In this document: piece by piece, positions 24,345 to 34,200 of the stretch | Layout of the letters: every line of letters begins with the position of its first letter | Numbering within the stretch: the stretch's first letter is position 1 | Assembly: GCA_964589785.1 (NCBI GenBank) | Contig: CAZPUQ010000001.1 | Location: 620,001-684,000 of the forward strand | From: JAGVSR01 sp964589785 | Lineage (GTDB): Bacteria > Pseudomonadota > Alphaproteobacteria > Rhizobiales > Hyphomicrobiaceae | Reading direction: 5' to 3' | DNA length: 64,000 nt | Program-made: the position numbers and the translations under genes | The notes under the pieces: generated by a model | The model's input: only the letters and a program-made list of their open reading frames with translations | Databases searched by the model: none | Told to the model about the DNA's origin: nothing

Positions 24345-26321
24345 ATGACCAATCCTGACAACGGCAAGCCCGCCTCCCCCCCGGCCTCCGCCGTGGCCTG
24401 GCTTGGCGGATGGAGCCGGCGGCGCATGGCCTGGGCCGCGCTCGGCCTCGGTGCGATCATCCTCCTGTCGGCCAATCTCTTCGCGTCGGTGGCGCTGAAG
24501 AACGTCAAGACCGACCTCACCGAGGATCGCCAGTTCACGATTTCCGAGGGCACGCGCGAGGTCTTGAAGAGCATCGACGAGCCGTTGACGGCGCGGCTCT
24601 ACTTCTCGCGCCGGCTCTCCGAGCTGGCACCCGAGCAGTCGCGCTACTTCCAGCGCGTGCGCGCGCTTCTCGAGCAGTATCGCGATCTGTCCGGGGGTAA
24701 GCTGCAGCTTGCGGTTCTCGACCCCGAGCCGTTCTCGGACGCGGAGGATCGCGCGGTGGCCGCGGGTCTGCGCGGCGTGCGCCTCAACGCGGAAGGCGAG
24801 GTCGGCTATTTCGGCCTCGTCGCCACGAACTCGACGGATGCGACGGAAATCATCCCGTTCTTCTCGCCCGACCGCGAGGCCTTCCTCGAATACGACGTGA
24901 CGAAGATCGTCTACAACCTGGCGAACCCGAAGAAGCGGGTCGTGGGCCTGATGTCCGGCCTGCCGCTCGACGGCGGCGAGATGGAAACCCCGGCAGGCAA
25001 GCGGCCGCAGAGGCCGTGGCTCATCATGAGCCAGATCCGCGATCTGTTCGAGGTGCGCGACGTGGCTGAGACCGCGACCTCCATTCCCTCCGACCTCGAC
25101 GTGCTGATGGTCGTGCAGCCGACAGGCCTCACCGAGGAGGCGGCCTTCGCCATCGACCAGTATGCGCTGAAGGGCGGCAAGGTGCTCGTGTTCATCGATC
25201 CCGTCAGCGAGTCCAACCAGCTCGCCATGCTGAAGGCGCCCGGCGAAGGCCGCAAGCGTCTTGCGAAGGTCCTGGACGCGTGGGGCGTCCGGTTCGACGG
25301 TACGAAAGTCGCCGCCGACATCCGTCACGCCAAGCGCGTGCAGTTCGGGCGCGACCAGGACTCGGTGACCGAGTTCGTCGCCTGGCTGGGGCTCGACAAG
25401 AGCAGCATCAACCCGGATGACGTGCTGGCCGCGGGCATCGAGGTCCTCAATGTCGCCTCCGCGGGCTTCCTGGAGCGGGCCGACGGCGCCACGAGCGCGC
25501 TGCAGCCCATCCTGCAGACGAGTGCCGACGCCTCCGTCGTCGGCGCGGAGAAGATCGGCATGGGCGCCGATCCGCTCGGGCTCCTCCGGTCGTATGTGCC
25601 GGGCGGCAAGAAGCTGACGCTGGCCGCGCGCGTGTCGGGCGAGGCCAAGAGCGCCTTTCCGAACGGCAAGCCGACGGCGGTCAAGCCAGAGAATGACACC
25701 GACGGCAAGACGGCGAAGGCAGACGAGTCCGACGCCGCAAGCTCGAAGCCGGCCGCAGACGTCGCGGCATCGGGCCGGATCACCGCCATTGTCGTCGCCG
25801 ACAGCGATCTCCTCGCCGACCAGTTCTGGGTCAGCCGCCAGGACCTGATGGGCCAGGAGGCGATCATGCCGACGGCCCACAACGCGGCGTTCGTGCTGAG
25901 CGCGCTGGAGAACCTGTCGGGCAGCAATGCGCTGATCGCGCTGCGCGGGCGCGGTGTCAACGAGCGGCCGTTCACGTGGGTCGAGGAGCTGCGCCGCAGC
26001 GCCGAGCGCCGCTTCCGCGAGAAGGAGCAGGGTCTGGAGGCGCGCCTGAAGTCGGCGCAGGACGAGCTTGCCAAGCTGCAGACGTCGGGGGCGTCGGGTG
26101 TCGTGCTGTCGGAGAAGGAGCGCGAGGCGGTGGAGACGTTCCGCGGCGAGATGCTCGAGACGCGGCGGGAGCTGCGGGAGGTCAAGCGTGCACTGCGCAG
26201 CGAGATCGATGCGCTCGACGGCTGGCTGAAGTTCGCCAACATCGCGCTCGTGCCGCTGATGATCGCCGCGGGCGGTCTCGCCTGGGCGCTCGTCGGCAGG
26301 GCCCGTCGCAAGGACCATTGA
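24345..26321 (+). CDS. GldG-like ABC-type transport auxiliary protein
   Basis: A 658-residue protein of the ABC_transp_aux / GldG family. One N-terminal helix follows a short cytosolic stretch (RMAWAALGLGAIILLSANLF), then a large periplasmic domain beginning with TDLTEDRQFTISEGTREVLKSIDEPLTARLYFS, a very typical GldG opening. A low-complexity Ala/Lys/Asp linker lies near residue 450, then a coiled coil (REKEQGLEARLKSAQDELAKL) and a final helix (IALVPLMIAAGGLAWALVG). It lies 9 bp after the permease and 27 bp before the DUF4340 gene. The role in the complex is unknown. Confidence 0.88.
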   Translation: MTNPDNGKPASPPASAVAWLGGWSRRRMAWAALGLGAIILLSANLFASVALKNVKTDLTEDRQFTISEGTREVLKSIDEPLTARLYFSRRLSELAPEQSRYFQRVRALLEQYRDLSGGKLQLAVLDPEPFSDAEDRAVAAGLRGVRLNAEGEVGYFGLVATNSTDATEIIPFFSPDREAFLEYDVTKIVYNLANPKKRVVGLMSGLPLDGGEMETPAGKRPQRPWLIMSQIRDLFEVRDVAETATSIPSDLDVLMVVQPTGLTEEAAFAIDQYALKGGKVLVFIDPVSESNQLAMLKAPGEGRKRLAKVLDAWGVRFDGTKVAADIRHAKRVQFGRDQDSVTEFVAWLGLDKSSINPDDVLAAGIEVLNVASAGFLERADGATSALQPILQTSADASVVGAEKIGMGADPLGLLRSYVPGGKKLTLAARVSGEAKSAFPNGKPTAVKPENDTDGKTAKADESDAASSKPAADVAASGRITAIVVADSDLLADQFWVSRQDLMGQEAIMPTAHNAAFVLSALENLSGSNALIALRGRGVNERPFTWVEELRRSAERRFREKEQGLEARLKSAQDELAKLQTSGASGVVLSEKEREAVETFRGEMLETRRELREVKRALRSEIDALDGWLKFANIALVPLMIAAGGLAWALVGRARRKDH

Positions 26322-26348
26322 GTGAGCGGCCTCGAGGAGGATTGAGGA

Positions 26349-27374
26349 ATGAAGCCGAAGCATTTCGCGGGCCTCGCCGCCGCCGCCGGCGGCTCGCTGC
26401 TCGTTGCCGTCGTCGCCTATCTTGCCGCCGTGCCGTGGTCGGCGGACGAGGCGGGCGGCGGCGAGCCGATGCTCGCGGCGCTGTCGAGCCGCTCAGCCGA
26501 TCTGGCGGCCGTCGAGATCGTCCGCGAGAAGGAGACCGTGAAGCTCGCCGCCAAGGACGGCCGCTGGGTCCTCGTCACGGGGGAGGGCTATCCCGTCGAT
26601 CCGGCCAAGGCGCGCGAACTCGTTCTGGCGGCGACGGAGGCGCGTCTCGTCGAGCGCAAGACGGCGAGGAAGGACCGCCATGATCTCCTCGGCCTTGGCG
26701 ACCATACGGCACCGGGCACGAGCGCCCGCCTCCTGCGGATGCTCGACGGCAAGGGCGAGGTGATGGGCGAGATCGTGCTCGGCCGCCCGGCCTTCGATGC
26801 GATGGAGGCTGCGAAGGGCGGAACGTACGTGCGCCGCCTGGGGGAGGATCAGACGTGGCTGGCGGACCGGCCGCTGCAGGTCAGCCTGTCGCTGCGCGAC
26901 TGGGTCAAGACGCGCCTCATCGATACCGACGTGAAGAGCATCAAGTCGATCCGCATCGAGCGGGAGGGCGAGGCGCCGATTGACATCAAGCGCACGGCCG
27001 ACGGCAGCCAGCATGAGCTGGCCGAGATGCCGGCCGGCAAGAAGCTCAAGTACGTCAGCTCCGTGGACGACATCGCCGAGGCCATCAGCCTGATCGAGTT
27101 CCGCAACGTGCGCAAAGCAGGCCCGGCGGACGCGCTGCCGCTCAAGGGCCGCGCCACGTTCGAGACGGACAACGGCTACAAGCCGGTCATCGAGTTCCGC
27201 GGCGACGACGCCAAGGTCTGGATCCGGATCACGGCCACCGGCGGCCAGGCGGCGAAGGCGGATGTGGACGACGTGACCGCGCGCACGGCGGGCTGGGAGT
27301 TCGAGGTTCCGATGACGGAGCTCAACGCGGTGCTCGTCAAGCTGTCCGATCTCCTCGAGGACGCACCGGCCTGA
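26349..27374 (+). CDS. DUF4340 domain protein
   Basis: A 341-residue protein with an N-terminal signal-anchor (FAGLAAAAGGSLLVAVVAYLAAV) and a periplasmic domain matching DUF4340 in its repeated beta-strand pattern (AAVEIVREKETVKLAAKDGRWVL, then LIEFRNVRKAGPA in the second half). DUF4340 genes commonly follow GldG-type genes, as here, so it is taken as the fourth component of this ABC system. A GAGG lies upstream of the ATG at 26349. No catalytic motif is visible. Confidence 0.85.
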   Translation: MKPKHFAGLAAAAGGSLLVAVVAYLAAVPWSADEAGGGEPMLAALSSRSADLAAVEIVREKETVKLAAKDGRWVLVTGEGYPVDPAKARELVLAATEARLVERKTARKDRHDLLGLGDHTAPGTSARLLRMLDGKGEVMGEIVLGRPAFDAMEAAKGGTYVRRLGEDQTWLADRPLQVSLSLRDWVKTRLIDTDVKSIKSIRIEREGEAPIDIKRTADGSQHELAEMPAGKKLKYVSSVDDIAEAISLIEFRNVRKAGPADALPLKGRATFETDNGYKPVIEFRGDDAKVWIRITATGGQAAKADVDDVTARTAGWEFEVPMTELNAVLVKLSDLLEDAPA

Positions 27375-27680
27375 GGCCACGGGTCCGTCCGGCACCTTCC
27401 GAGCGGGGCGCGAGCCGGTCGCGGCTCGCTCGCTATCCTGACGCGCTGCGCGCCGGGCCGAAGCCCGTTTCGGTTAACCAATTGAATGGTTTAAGCGAGG
27501 TCGCGGTCGGCTCTTGCGCGATATTCGCCGCAGTTGCCGGCTCCTCGGGCGGAATGGCGCGGGCTGTGTCGGCTGCCGACGGCCGCGCCGTCCAGATCCT
27601 ATCCGGAAGGGCTGGCGTTGCCAGCGGCGGCACCACAGGCGCCGTCCGCCGAATTCGAGATTCCTTCGCAGGTACTGCTC
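27375..27680. other. Intergenic region upstream of the ExoF-like exporter
   Basis: This 306-bp gap marks the border between the housekeeping block and the accessory EPS/PKS-NRPS block. At 27471-27494 it contains a GGTTAACC palindrome and an inverted repeat TTAACCA...TGGTTTAA. It probably holds the promoter of the 27681-29854 operon. I see no gene. Confidence 0.5.
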
Positions 27681-29069
27681 ATGCTCCCTGATCGGCCCGA
27701 TGATCGAGATGCGACAAGAAATGAGAGGCCTTCCCGGGCCGGTGCACGGCCTACGGGGGCATCCCGTTTTGCCGGGCGCGCAGGCGCTGTCTGCCTGTCC
27801 CTGGCGGCAGCCGTCGTTCTCCTGCTGCTCCAGCTTGGCGCGGCATCGGCAGCCGGATCATCCACCGACATTCGCAACTACAGGCTTGCGCCGGGCGACA
27901 GGGTTGTCGTGACGGTCTTCGGCCAGGCAGATCTCTCGGGGCAGTTCGAAGTCGACGGCACGGGGAACGTATTGCTGCCGCTGATCGGGACCATCGGCGT
28001 GATGAACCTCACGACGCTTGAGTGCCAGGAGCGGATCACGGCGATGCTGCAAGACGGAATCCTCCAGCGGCCCGTCGTCAATGTGGGCATCGCGGAGGTC
28101 CGTCCCGTCAGCGTTATCGGTGATGTCAGAAACCCAGGCGTCTATCCGTTCCGCTTCGGAAGCATCGTCAAGAGCGCGATCGCTCAAGCGGGAGGATATG
28201 GCCTGCTTGAACAGTATCCCGGAGCGGCGACGACCGAGCTTCTCGCCGCGGACGAGCGCCTGAAGGTGCTGACCGAGGAACGCCGGCTCCTGCTCATCCG
28301 CCAGGCCCGTCTCGAGGCGCAGATCCGGGGCGACAAATCGTTCAAGCCGCCCCTGTCGGATGACGAATTGCGCGATCCCGAGATCGTCAAGCTGGTCAAT
28401 CAGGAGCAGGAGATCTTCGCCGCCGACTCGGCCGGCTTCGAGAAGCAGCTAGACATGATCATTTCGCAGAAGCCGCAGTTCAAATCGGAAGGCGAGGCCA
28501 TCGATGGGCAGATCGCGACCGGGGAAAAGCAGCTCGAGATCGTGCGCCGGCAGATGCAGGACTACAATCGGTTGGTCGACAAAGGCCTTGGTCGCACCAA
28601 CGCCATGGTCGAAATTCAGCTCGGAGAGGCCAACATTCTGACGAACAACTACCGGCTGAAGGCGGATCAGTTCCGGGTCCGCAACCAGGTGGTGATGCTC
28701 GATATTCAGCTTGTCGACTACGAGAACACGTACAAGCGGCGCCTCCAGGCGGACCTGCAAGTTGTTCAGCAGCGCCTGCGCGAGATCGAGGTGGCGCTTC
28801 CGACGGCGCGTCAGGCGCGCGATGTGCGAGCCCGCCTGTCGGGCAAGACGGTCGAGGGGACCGTGCGCGTCATTTCCGTCACACGGCTGGAAGGCGACAA
28901 GGTATCGTCCTTCGAAGTGGCCGACACGACAATTCTCGAGCCCGGCGACATCATCGAGGTGAAGGATGCCTCGATCTCGGCCGCGAGGCCGTCGCCGATA
29001 GCGGAGGTGCCGGCGGCCGGACCGGCACCCTCCCGAACGGCATCGACAGCCCGCGATCCGATGCGGTGA
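27681..29069 (+). CDS. ExoF-like polysaccharide export protein with long coiled coil
   Basis: A 462-residue OPX-family exporter of the ExoF layout. A signal peptide (about 31-58) has no lipobox Cys. A Poly_export domain follows (NYRLAPGDRVVVTVFGQADLSGQFEVDG), then an SLBB domain (RPVSVIGDVRNPGVYPFRFG), a long helical region (about 190-385; coiled-coil-like EGEAIDGQIATGEKQLEIVRR) and a C-terminal strand region (EPGDIIEV). ExoF-type proteins are thought to bridge the periplasm between a co-polymerase and the outer membrane. The ATG at 27681 is the start that gives a normal signal peptide. Its stop overlaps the GTG start of the phosphopantetheinyl transferase (GTGA), tying EPS export to carrier-protein activation. 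Confidence 0.88.
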   Translation: MLPDRPDDRDATRNERPSRAGARPTGASRFAGRAGAVCLSLAAAVVLLLLQLGAASAAGSSTDIRNYRLAPGDRVVVTVFGQADLSGQFEVDGTGNVLLPLIGTIGVMNLTTLECQERITAMLQDGILQRPVVNVGIAEVRPVSVIGDVRNPGVYPFRFGSIVKSAIAQAGGYGLLEQYPGAATTELLAADERLKVLTEERRLLLIRQARLEAQIRGDKSFKPPLSDDELRDPEIVKLVNQEQEIFAADSAGFEKQLDMIISQKPQFKSEGEAIDGQIATGEKQLEIVRRQMQDYNRLVDKGLGRTNAMVEIQLGEANILTNNYRLKADQFRVRNQVVMLDIQLVDYENTYKRRLQADLQVVQQRLREIEVALPTARQARDVRARLSGKTVEGTVRVISVTRLEGDKVSSFEVADTTILEPGDIIEVKDASISAARPSPIAEVPAAGPAPSRTASTARDPMR

Positions 29070-29854
29070 CGCGAGGGCACGTGGACCGGGCAATGAGGGA
29101 AGACGGGTACTCCTGGATACGATCGGAGCTCGTCGTCGGGACGGTCAGGATCGAGCTCATCGTTGCCGATCTCGACGCCCAGGATGTAGACCGTGCGGCG
29201 CTCTCGCTGACGGACGGCGAGCGGCGGAGGGCCAGCAGGTTCGCCTCGTCGCTGAACCGCGAACGCTTCATAGCGGGGCGCGGACTGCTGCGCCATCTGC
29301 TCGCTGCCCGGCTGGGCTGCGCGCCGTCCGCCGTTGAGATGGAGACGAATGCATTCGGCAAGCCGAGGCTGGCTCCTTCAGCCGCTGTCTCACTCCGGTT
29401 CAACGTGAGCCACTCGAGGAACATTCTTCTCATCGGCTTTTCGTCGGAGGACGAGATCGGGGTCGACGTCGAGGCAATCGAAACCACGGTGGATCGGGAT
29501 GGGATCGCCGGATCCTTCTTCAGTCCGGCCGAGCATGCGGCTTATCTCGCGCTCGATGAAGCCGACCGTCCGGCAAGCTTCGCCCGCTGCTGGACGCGCA
29601 AAGAGGCGTTCATCAAGGCCGTCGGCGAGGGACTGCACTGCGCGCTCCATTCCTTCGATGTCAGCCTGGGTCCTGAAACCGAGGCAAGAGTTTTACGAAC
29701 TTCTGCGGGTCATGGAGTTCCGGCCGACTGGCCCTTGCGCTCGTTCGCGCCGTGTCCGGGCTACATCGCCGCGGTCGCCGTCGACCGACGGCGACGGGTT
29801 GCTACTCCCGCCGGTCATGCGCGCTTGCAGGAGGGCGCTGACGCGCGGCCGTGA
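29066..29854 (+). CDS. 4'-phosphopantetheinyl transferase (Sfp type)
   Basis: A 262-residue Sfp-type PPTase, which moves phosphopantetheine from CoA onto the Ser of carrier domains. The family motifs are present: FNVSHS (114-119), the Mg-binding GVDVE (132-136) and WTRKEAFIKAVGEGL (176-190). The double-domain length fits Sfp/Gsp-type enzymes used by NRPS and PKS rather than the short AcpS. The GTG at 29066 overlaps the exporter stop (GTGA); an in-frame ATG at 29093 is an alternative. It most likely activates the three carrier domains encoded directly downstream (Ser344 in the methyltransferase-carrier, Ser956 and Ser2025 in the PKS-NRPS). Confidence 0.93.
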   Translation: MTRGHVDRAMREDGYSWIRSELVVGTVRIELIVADLDAQDVDRAALSLTDGERRRASRFASSLNRERFIAGRGLLRHLLAARLGCAPSAVEMETNAFGKPRLAPSAAVSLRFNVSHSRNILLIGFSSEDEIGVDVEAIETTVDRDGIAGSFFSPAEHAAYLALDEADRPASFARCWTRKEAFIKAVGEGLHCALHSFDVSLGPETEARVLRTSAGHGVPADWPLRSFAPCPGYIAAVAVDRRRRVATPAGHARLQEGADARP

Positions 29855-30005
29855 GGCGAGCGAAAAACGCTCCGGAGACCTTAACCAGGTTTCAGCGTTC
29901 CGATTGCGGCACATGTCCTTCTCTTGATCATGTACGACGAACGGGCAGCGGCTGTGACGTCGTCGCACACGCAAAGCCTGGCGACCATTTTTTTCAGGTA
30001 TTCCG

Positions 30006-31253
30006 ATGAGCGTTGCGGCCCAGAGCTCCTACCAGATTCATCAGTTCGCCACGAGCGCCAACAATGAAGTGCAGCGTCTGGGCGCCCAGGTCGAGCTCTT
30101 CTGGACGAAGGAGCTGAGGTGCCTGAAGCAGTTCGGGTTGTGCGACGGCATGCGCATCCTCGAATGCGGCAGCGGTCCCGGATACCTGCTGAAGAAACTC
30201 CTCGACGAGTTCCCAAAGTTGCGGGCAACGGGCGTCGAGATCGATCCGTTTCTCGTCGAAAAGAGCAAGGATGCCTTGGCGCCGTTCGGAGATCGCCATC
30301 ACGTCGTGGAGGGCTCGATCTTGAGCATCCCGTTCGAGGATCAGTCTTTCGATTTCGTCGTCGCCCGTCTCGTGCTGGAGCATCTTCCCGATCCGGTAGC
30401 GGCCGCGCGCGAGATGCGGCGGGTCCTGAAGCCCGGCGGCAAGGCCGTCGTCATCGACAACGACTTCGACCTGCATTTGCGCTGCTATCCCGAGATCCCG
30501 GAGTTGCGGGATCTCTACGAGGCCTACTGCGCCTGCCGTGTCTCGCAAGGCGGCAATCCTCGGATCGGCCGGCAGCTGCCGGTGACGCTGGAGGAGGCCG
30601 GATTTGAGAACGTGGATCTCGAGATCGTGGTGGCGCACAACAAGGTGGTCGGCGATCACGCGTTTCTGCGATCGGAGGGATCCGGAATCCCGGCCCAGCT
30701 CGTGAAAGACGGCTTCCTCTCTCCCGACGTTCTCGACCGGCTGACCGAGCATTGGCACAAGGCGCTGCAGCAGGAGGATCACTCGCTCGTGCGCCAGCTC
30801 TACGTGGCGGTGGGCGAGAGGGGCCCCGACGAGGCCGCGAACCGGGCTGCCAACGGCAGGAGCCAGCACGAGCATGCGTCCGCAAGAGGACGTGGCGCGC
30901 CGGGACTGGCGGAGACCGCCGGAACCATGACGTCGGTTCCCGACGTCGAAAATGCACTGCGCAAGATCTGGCTGCAGGTCCTCGGGATCGCCGAGGTCGG
31001 CCTCGACGACAACTTCTTCGATATCGGCGGCGATTCGATCTATCTCGTCGATGTCGTCGAACTCGCCAAGGATTACGGCCTCGACTTTACGCCGGTCACG
31101 GTGTTCGAGCATCCGACCGTCAGAAGTCTCGCGAAGCATCTGGCCGGAGACAAGACGGGCGCCAGCGCCCTGGACAAGATCCGCGAGCGCGCGCAGCGCC
31201 AGCGCCAGGCCCTCGGCCTCGGCGCGAACGCCAATCCGCCGGATTCGAAGTAG
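30006..31253 (+). CDS. SAM methyltransferase fused to a carrier (PCP/ACP) domain
   Basis: A 415-residue two-domain protein. Residues 45-270 form a class I methyltransferase with motif I ILECGSGPGYL (51-61), the acidic strand TGVEID, FDFVVARLVLEHLPDP and VLKPGGKAVVIDNDF. A Ser/Ala/Gly-rich linker leads to a carrier domain (about 313-382) with LGIAEVGLDDNFFDIGGDSIYL, whose Ser344 accepts phosphopantetheine. There is no adenylation domain beside the carrier, so it must be loaded in trans, perhaps as the starter for the downstream ketosynthase. The methyltransferase may act on the tethered unit. It starts 152 bp after the PPTase and ends 29 bp before the PKS-NRPS. Its order (methyltransferase then carrier, no other domain) is unusual. 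Confidence 0.9.
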   Translation: MSVAAQSSYQIHQFATSANNEVQRLGAQVELFWTKELRCLKQFGLCDGMRILECGSGPGYLLKKLLDEFPKLRATGVEIDPFLVEKSKDALAPFGDRHHVVEGSILSIPFEDQSFDFVVARLVLEHLPDPVAAAREMRRVLKPGGKAVVIDNDFDLHLRCYPEIPELRDLYEAYCACRVSQGGNPRIGRQLPVTLEEAGFENVDLEIVVAHNKVVGDHAFLRSEGSGIPAQLVKDGFLSPDVLDRLTEHWHKALQQEDHSLVRQLYVAVGERGPDEAANRAANGRSQHEHASARGRGAPGLAETAGTMTSVPDVENALRKIWLQVLGIAEVGLDDNFFDIGGDSIYLVDVVELAKDYGLDFTPVTVFEHPTVRSLAKHLAGDKTGASALDKIRERAQRQRQALGLGANANPPDSK

Positions 31254-31282
31254 TACGAGATCATATGCGGGAATCGTGAAAG

Positions 31283-34200
31283 ATGGCCTCCCTCCCGGAG
31301 AACCAAGACGGCGGAATTGCCATTGTCGGAATGGCATTGCGCTTCCCCGGAGCTCGCACTGTCGACGAGTTCTGGAGCAACCTCGTCAACGGCGTCGATT
31401 CGATCTCGCATTTCTCCGACGATGAGCTCGAGCCGTCCCTCTATGAATCGAGCGCTGTCCGGGCCGGAGCGAACTACGTCAGGGCCCGCGGCATCATCGA
31501 CGATATCGACAAGTTCGATGCCGCCTTCTTCCGGTTCACGCCGAAGGATGCTGCCGGTATAGACCCTCAGCATCGACTGTTCCTTGAGATTGCCTGGGCG
31601 GCGCTCGAACATGCCGGCTGCAATCCCGCGACGTATCCCGGGTCGATCGGCGTGTGGGCGGGCATGGACCCGAGCACCTATCTCTGGGAGAACGTGCTGC
31701 CGCATCGGCAGATGATCGACCAGAGCGGGATATTCCCCGTCATCCTGAACAACGACAAGGATTATCTGGCGACTCGGGCCTCGTACAAACTGGATCTGCG
31801 CGGCCCCAGCGTAAGCCTGCAGACGGCCTGCTCGACGGGACTGGTCGTCGTGCATCATGCCTTTCATGCGCTGCTCAGCTACCAGTGCGACGTGGCGCTG
31901 GCGGGCGTGTCCTCCGTCAGCGTCCCGCAGAAGCGCGGGTATGTCTATCAGGAAGGCGCCATCGGCTCGCGAGACGGTCGGTGCCGGCCATTCGACGCGG
32001 AGGCGTCCGGCACCGTCTTCAGCGACGGTGTCGGCGTCGTCGTGCTGAAGCGTCTTGCCGACGCCATTGCCGACGGCGATACCGTCTACGCCGTTATCAA
32101 AGGTTCCGCGATCAACAACGACGGCTCCCGCAAGGCGGGGTTCAGTGCGCCCAGCATCGATGGCCAGGCCGAAGCGATAGCGATGGCACAGGCTCTCGCC
32201 GGCGTTCCGCCAGAGACGGTCACCTACGTCGAGGCACATGGCACGGCAACGCCGCTGGGCGATCCCATCGAAATTGCGGCGCTGACCAAGGCGTTCCGCG
32301 CCGGTACCGAGAAAACGGGCTATTGTGCCATCGGGTCAGTGAAGGGGAATATCGGTCATCTCGATTCGGCCGCCGGCATTGCGGGCCTCATCAAGGCCGC
32401 GCTCGCCCTGCACCACAAGAAGATTCCGGCGAGCCTGCATTTCTCGGCGCCCAATCCACAGATCGACTTTGCGGCGAGCCCGTTCGTCGTCAACACCGCG
32501 CTCAGCGAGTGGCGTGAGAAACAGGTGCCGCGCCGCGCGGGCGTCAGTTCCTTCGGTATCGGCGGAACCAACGCTCACGCCGTGCTGCAAGAAGCGCCGC
32601 CAGCCAAGCCGACGAAGTCGTCCCGTGCCGAGCAGCTTCTTGTGCTCTCGGCAAAGAGTGCCGAGGCGCTCGATGAGGCCGCCGCGCGTCTGGCCCGCCA
32701 TTTGCGCGCGCATCCGGACGTAGCGCTGCACGATGTGGCCCATACCCTGCAAGAGGGGCGCCAGGCCTTCCCGCACCGTCTTGCGGTCGTCGCGCGCACG
32801 ACGGAGGAAGCCGTGGCGGCGCTCGAGGCACGGGGCGGCGCGCGGGCCATCAAGGGAGTGGCTTCGCAGGGCGAGGTTTCGGTCGCCTTCACGTTCCCGG
32901 GGCAAGGGTCGCAGCACATTGGCATGGCCGCCGGTCTCTATGAGAACGAGCCCGTATTCCGGCGGGCCTTCGATGCCAGCGCCGATGCGTTCACGCCCCA
33001 CATCGGTCTCGATATCCGCGATCTCGTCTTTCCCGCCGTTCACGACGAGCGGGCCGAGCAGCGCTTGTCGGAAACGATGAACACGCAGCCGGTCATGTTC
33101 GCCGTGGAGTATGCGCTCGCGCAGCTTCTGATGTCGTGGGGCATCGTTCCTCGGGGGATGATCGGGCATAGCGTCGGCGAATACGCGGCTGCCTGTCTCG
33201 CCGGGGTCCTTTCGCTCAACGATCTCGGGGTGATCGCGGCCCGCGCCCGGCTGATGCAGCAACAGCCGCGCGGCGCGATGATGGCCGTGCGACTGGGCGC
33301 GGCCGCACTGGAGCCGATGCTCGGGACGGAGATTTCGATCGCCGGCTACAACGCTCCGGAGCTGGTGGTCGTTTCGGGACCGACGGAGGCCATCGACGAT
33401 CTGCACCGGCGTCTGGCAGACCGCGGCATCGGATGCAAGATGCTGGCGACATCGCACGCCTTCCATTCGCCGATGATGGACGGAGCGGTGGAGCCGTTCC
33501 GCCAGGCCCTGGGGAAGGTTGACTTTCGCGAGCCCCGGCTTGACTGGATCTCCTGCCTTACCGGCGATTGGGTGACCAGGGACGAGGCCGTCTCGCCGGA
33601 CTACTGGACGGAGCAGATGCGCCGCGCCGTGCGTTTCAGCGACGGCGTGGAGAGGCTTCTCAAGACCGACGGCACGGTGCTCGTGGAGGTGGGACCGGGC
33701 ACGTCTCTGACGACGCTGGTACGCCTGCATTGCGGCCGTTCGCAGAGTCACAGGGCTGTGGCCACGCTCGGCAACGAGCACGATCGCGATGTGCGCTCGG
33801 TCCTCGATGCGGTAGGGCGTCTGTGGGTCCAGGGGCTGAAGGTCGATTGGGCCGCGTTGCGATCGCACGAGCCTCGCCGGCACGTGCCATTGCCGACCTA
33901 CGCCTTCGAGCGCAAACGGCATTGGATGGATCCGGCGGGCCTCGCTGTCGTGGAGACGGGCGCAGATGGGCGGCAGGGCCCAGAAATGCCGGCCGTCCCT
34001 GCCGACGCATCTTGCCCGCAACCTGCAAGCGGCTCCAGCAACGACAATGCGATCGAAGGACGCTTATTGGCGCTGCTTTGCAACATCTCGGGAATTCCGG
34101 CAAACGAGATCGTCGGGTCTGCGTCGTTCCTCGAGCTGGGACTCGACTCGCTGCTGCTGACACAACTCGTAGTCGCCATGGAAGGTCAGTTCGGGGTCGA

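Noticed and set aside
23538..26363. A 941-codon open frame antisense to the GldF/GldG genes
   Set aside because: Composition is Arg/His/Gly-rich and repeats charge patterns without domains. It spans two real genes on the other strand and is a GC-bias artefact.
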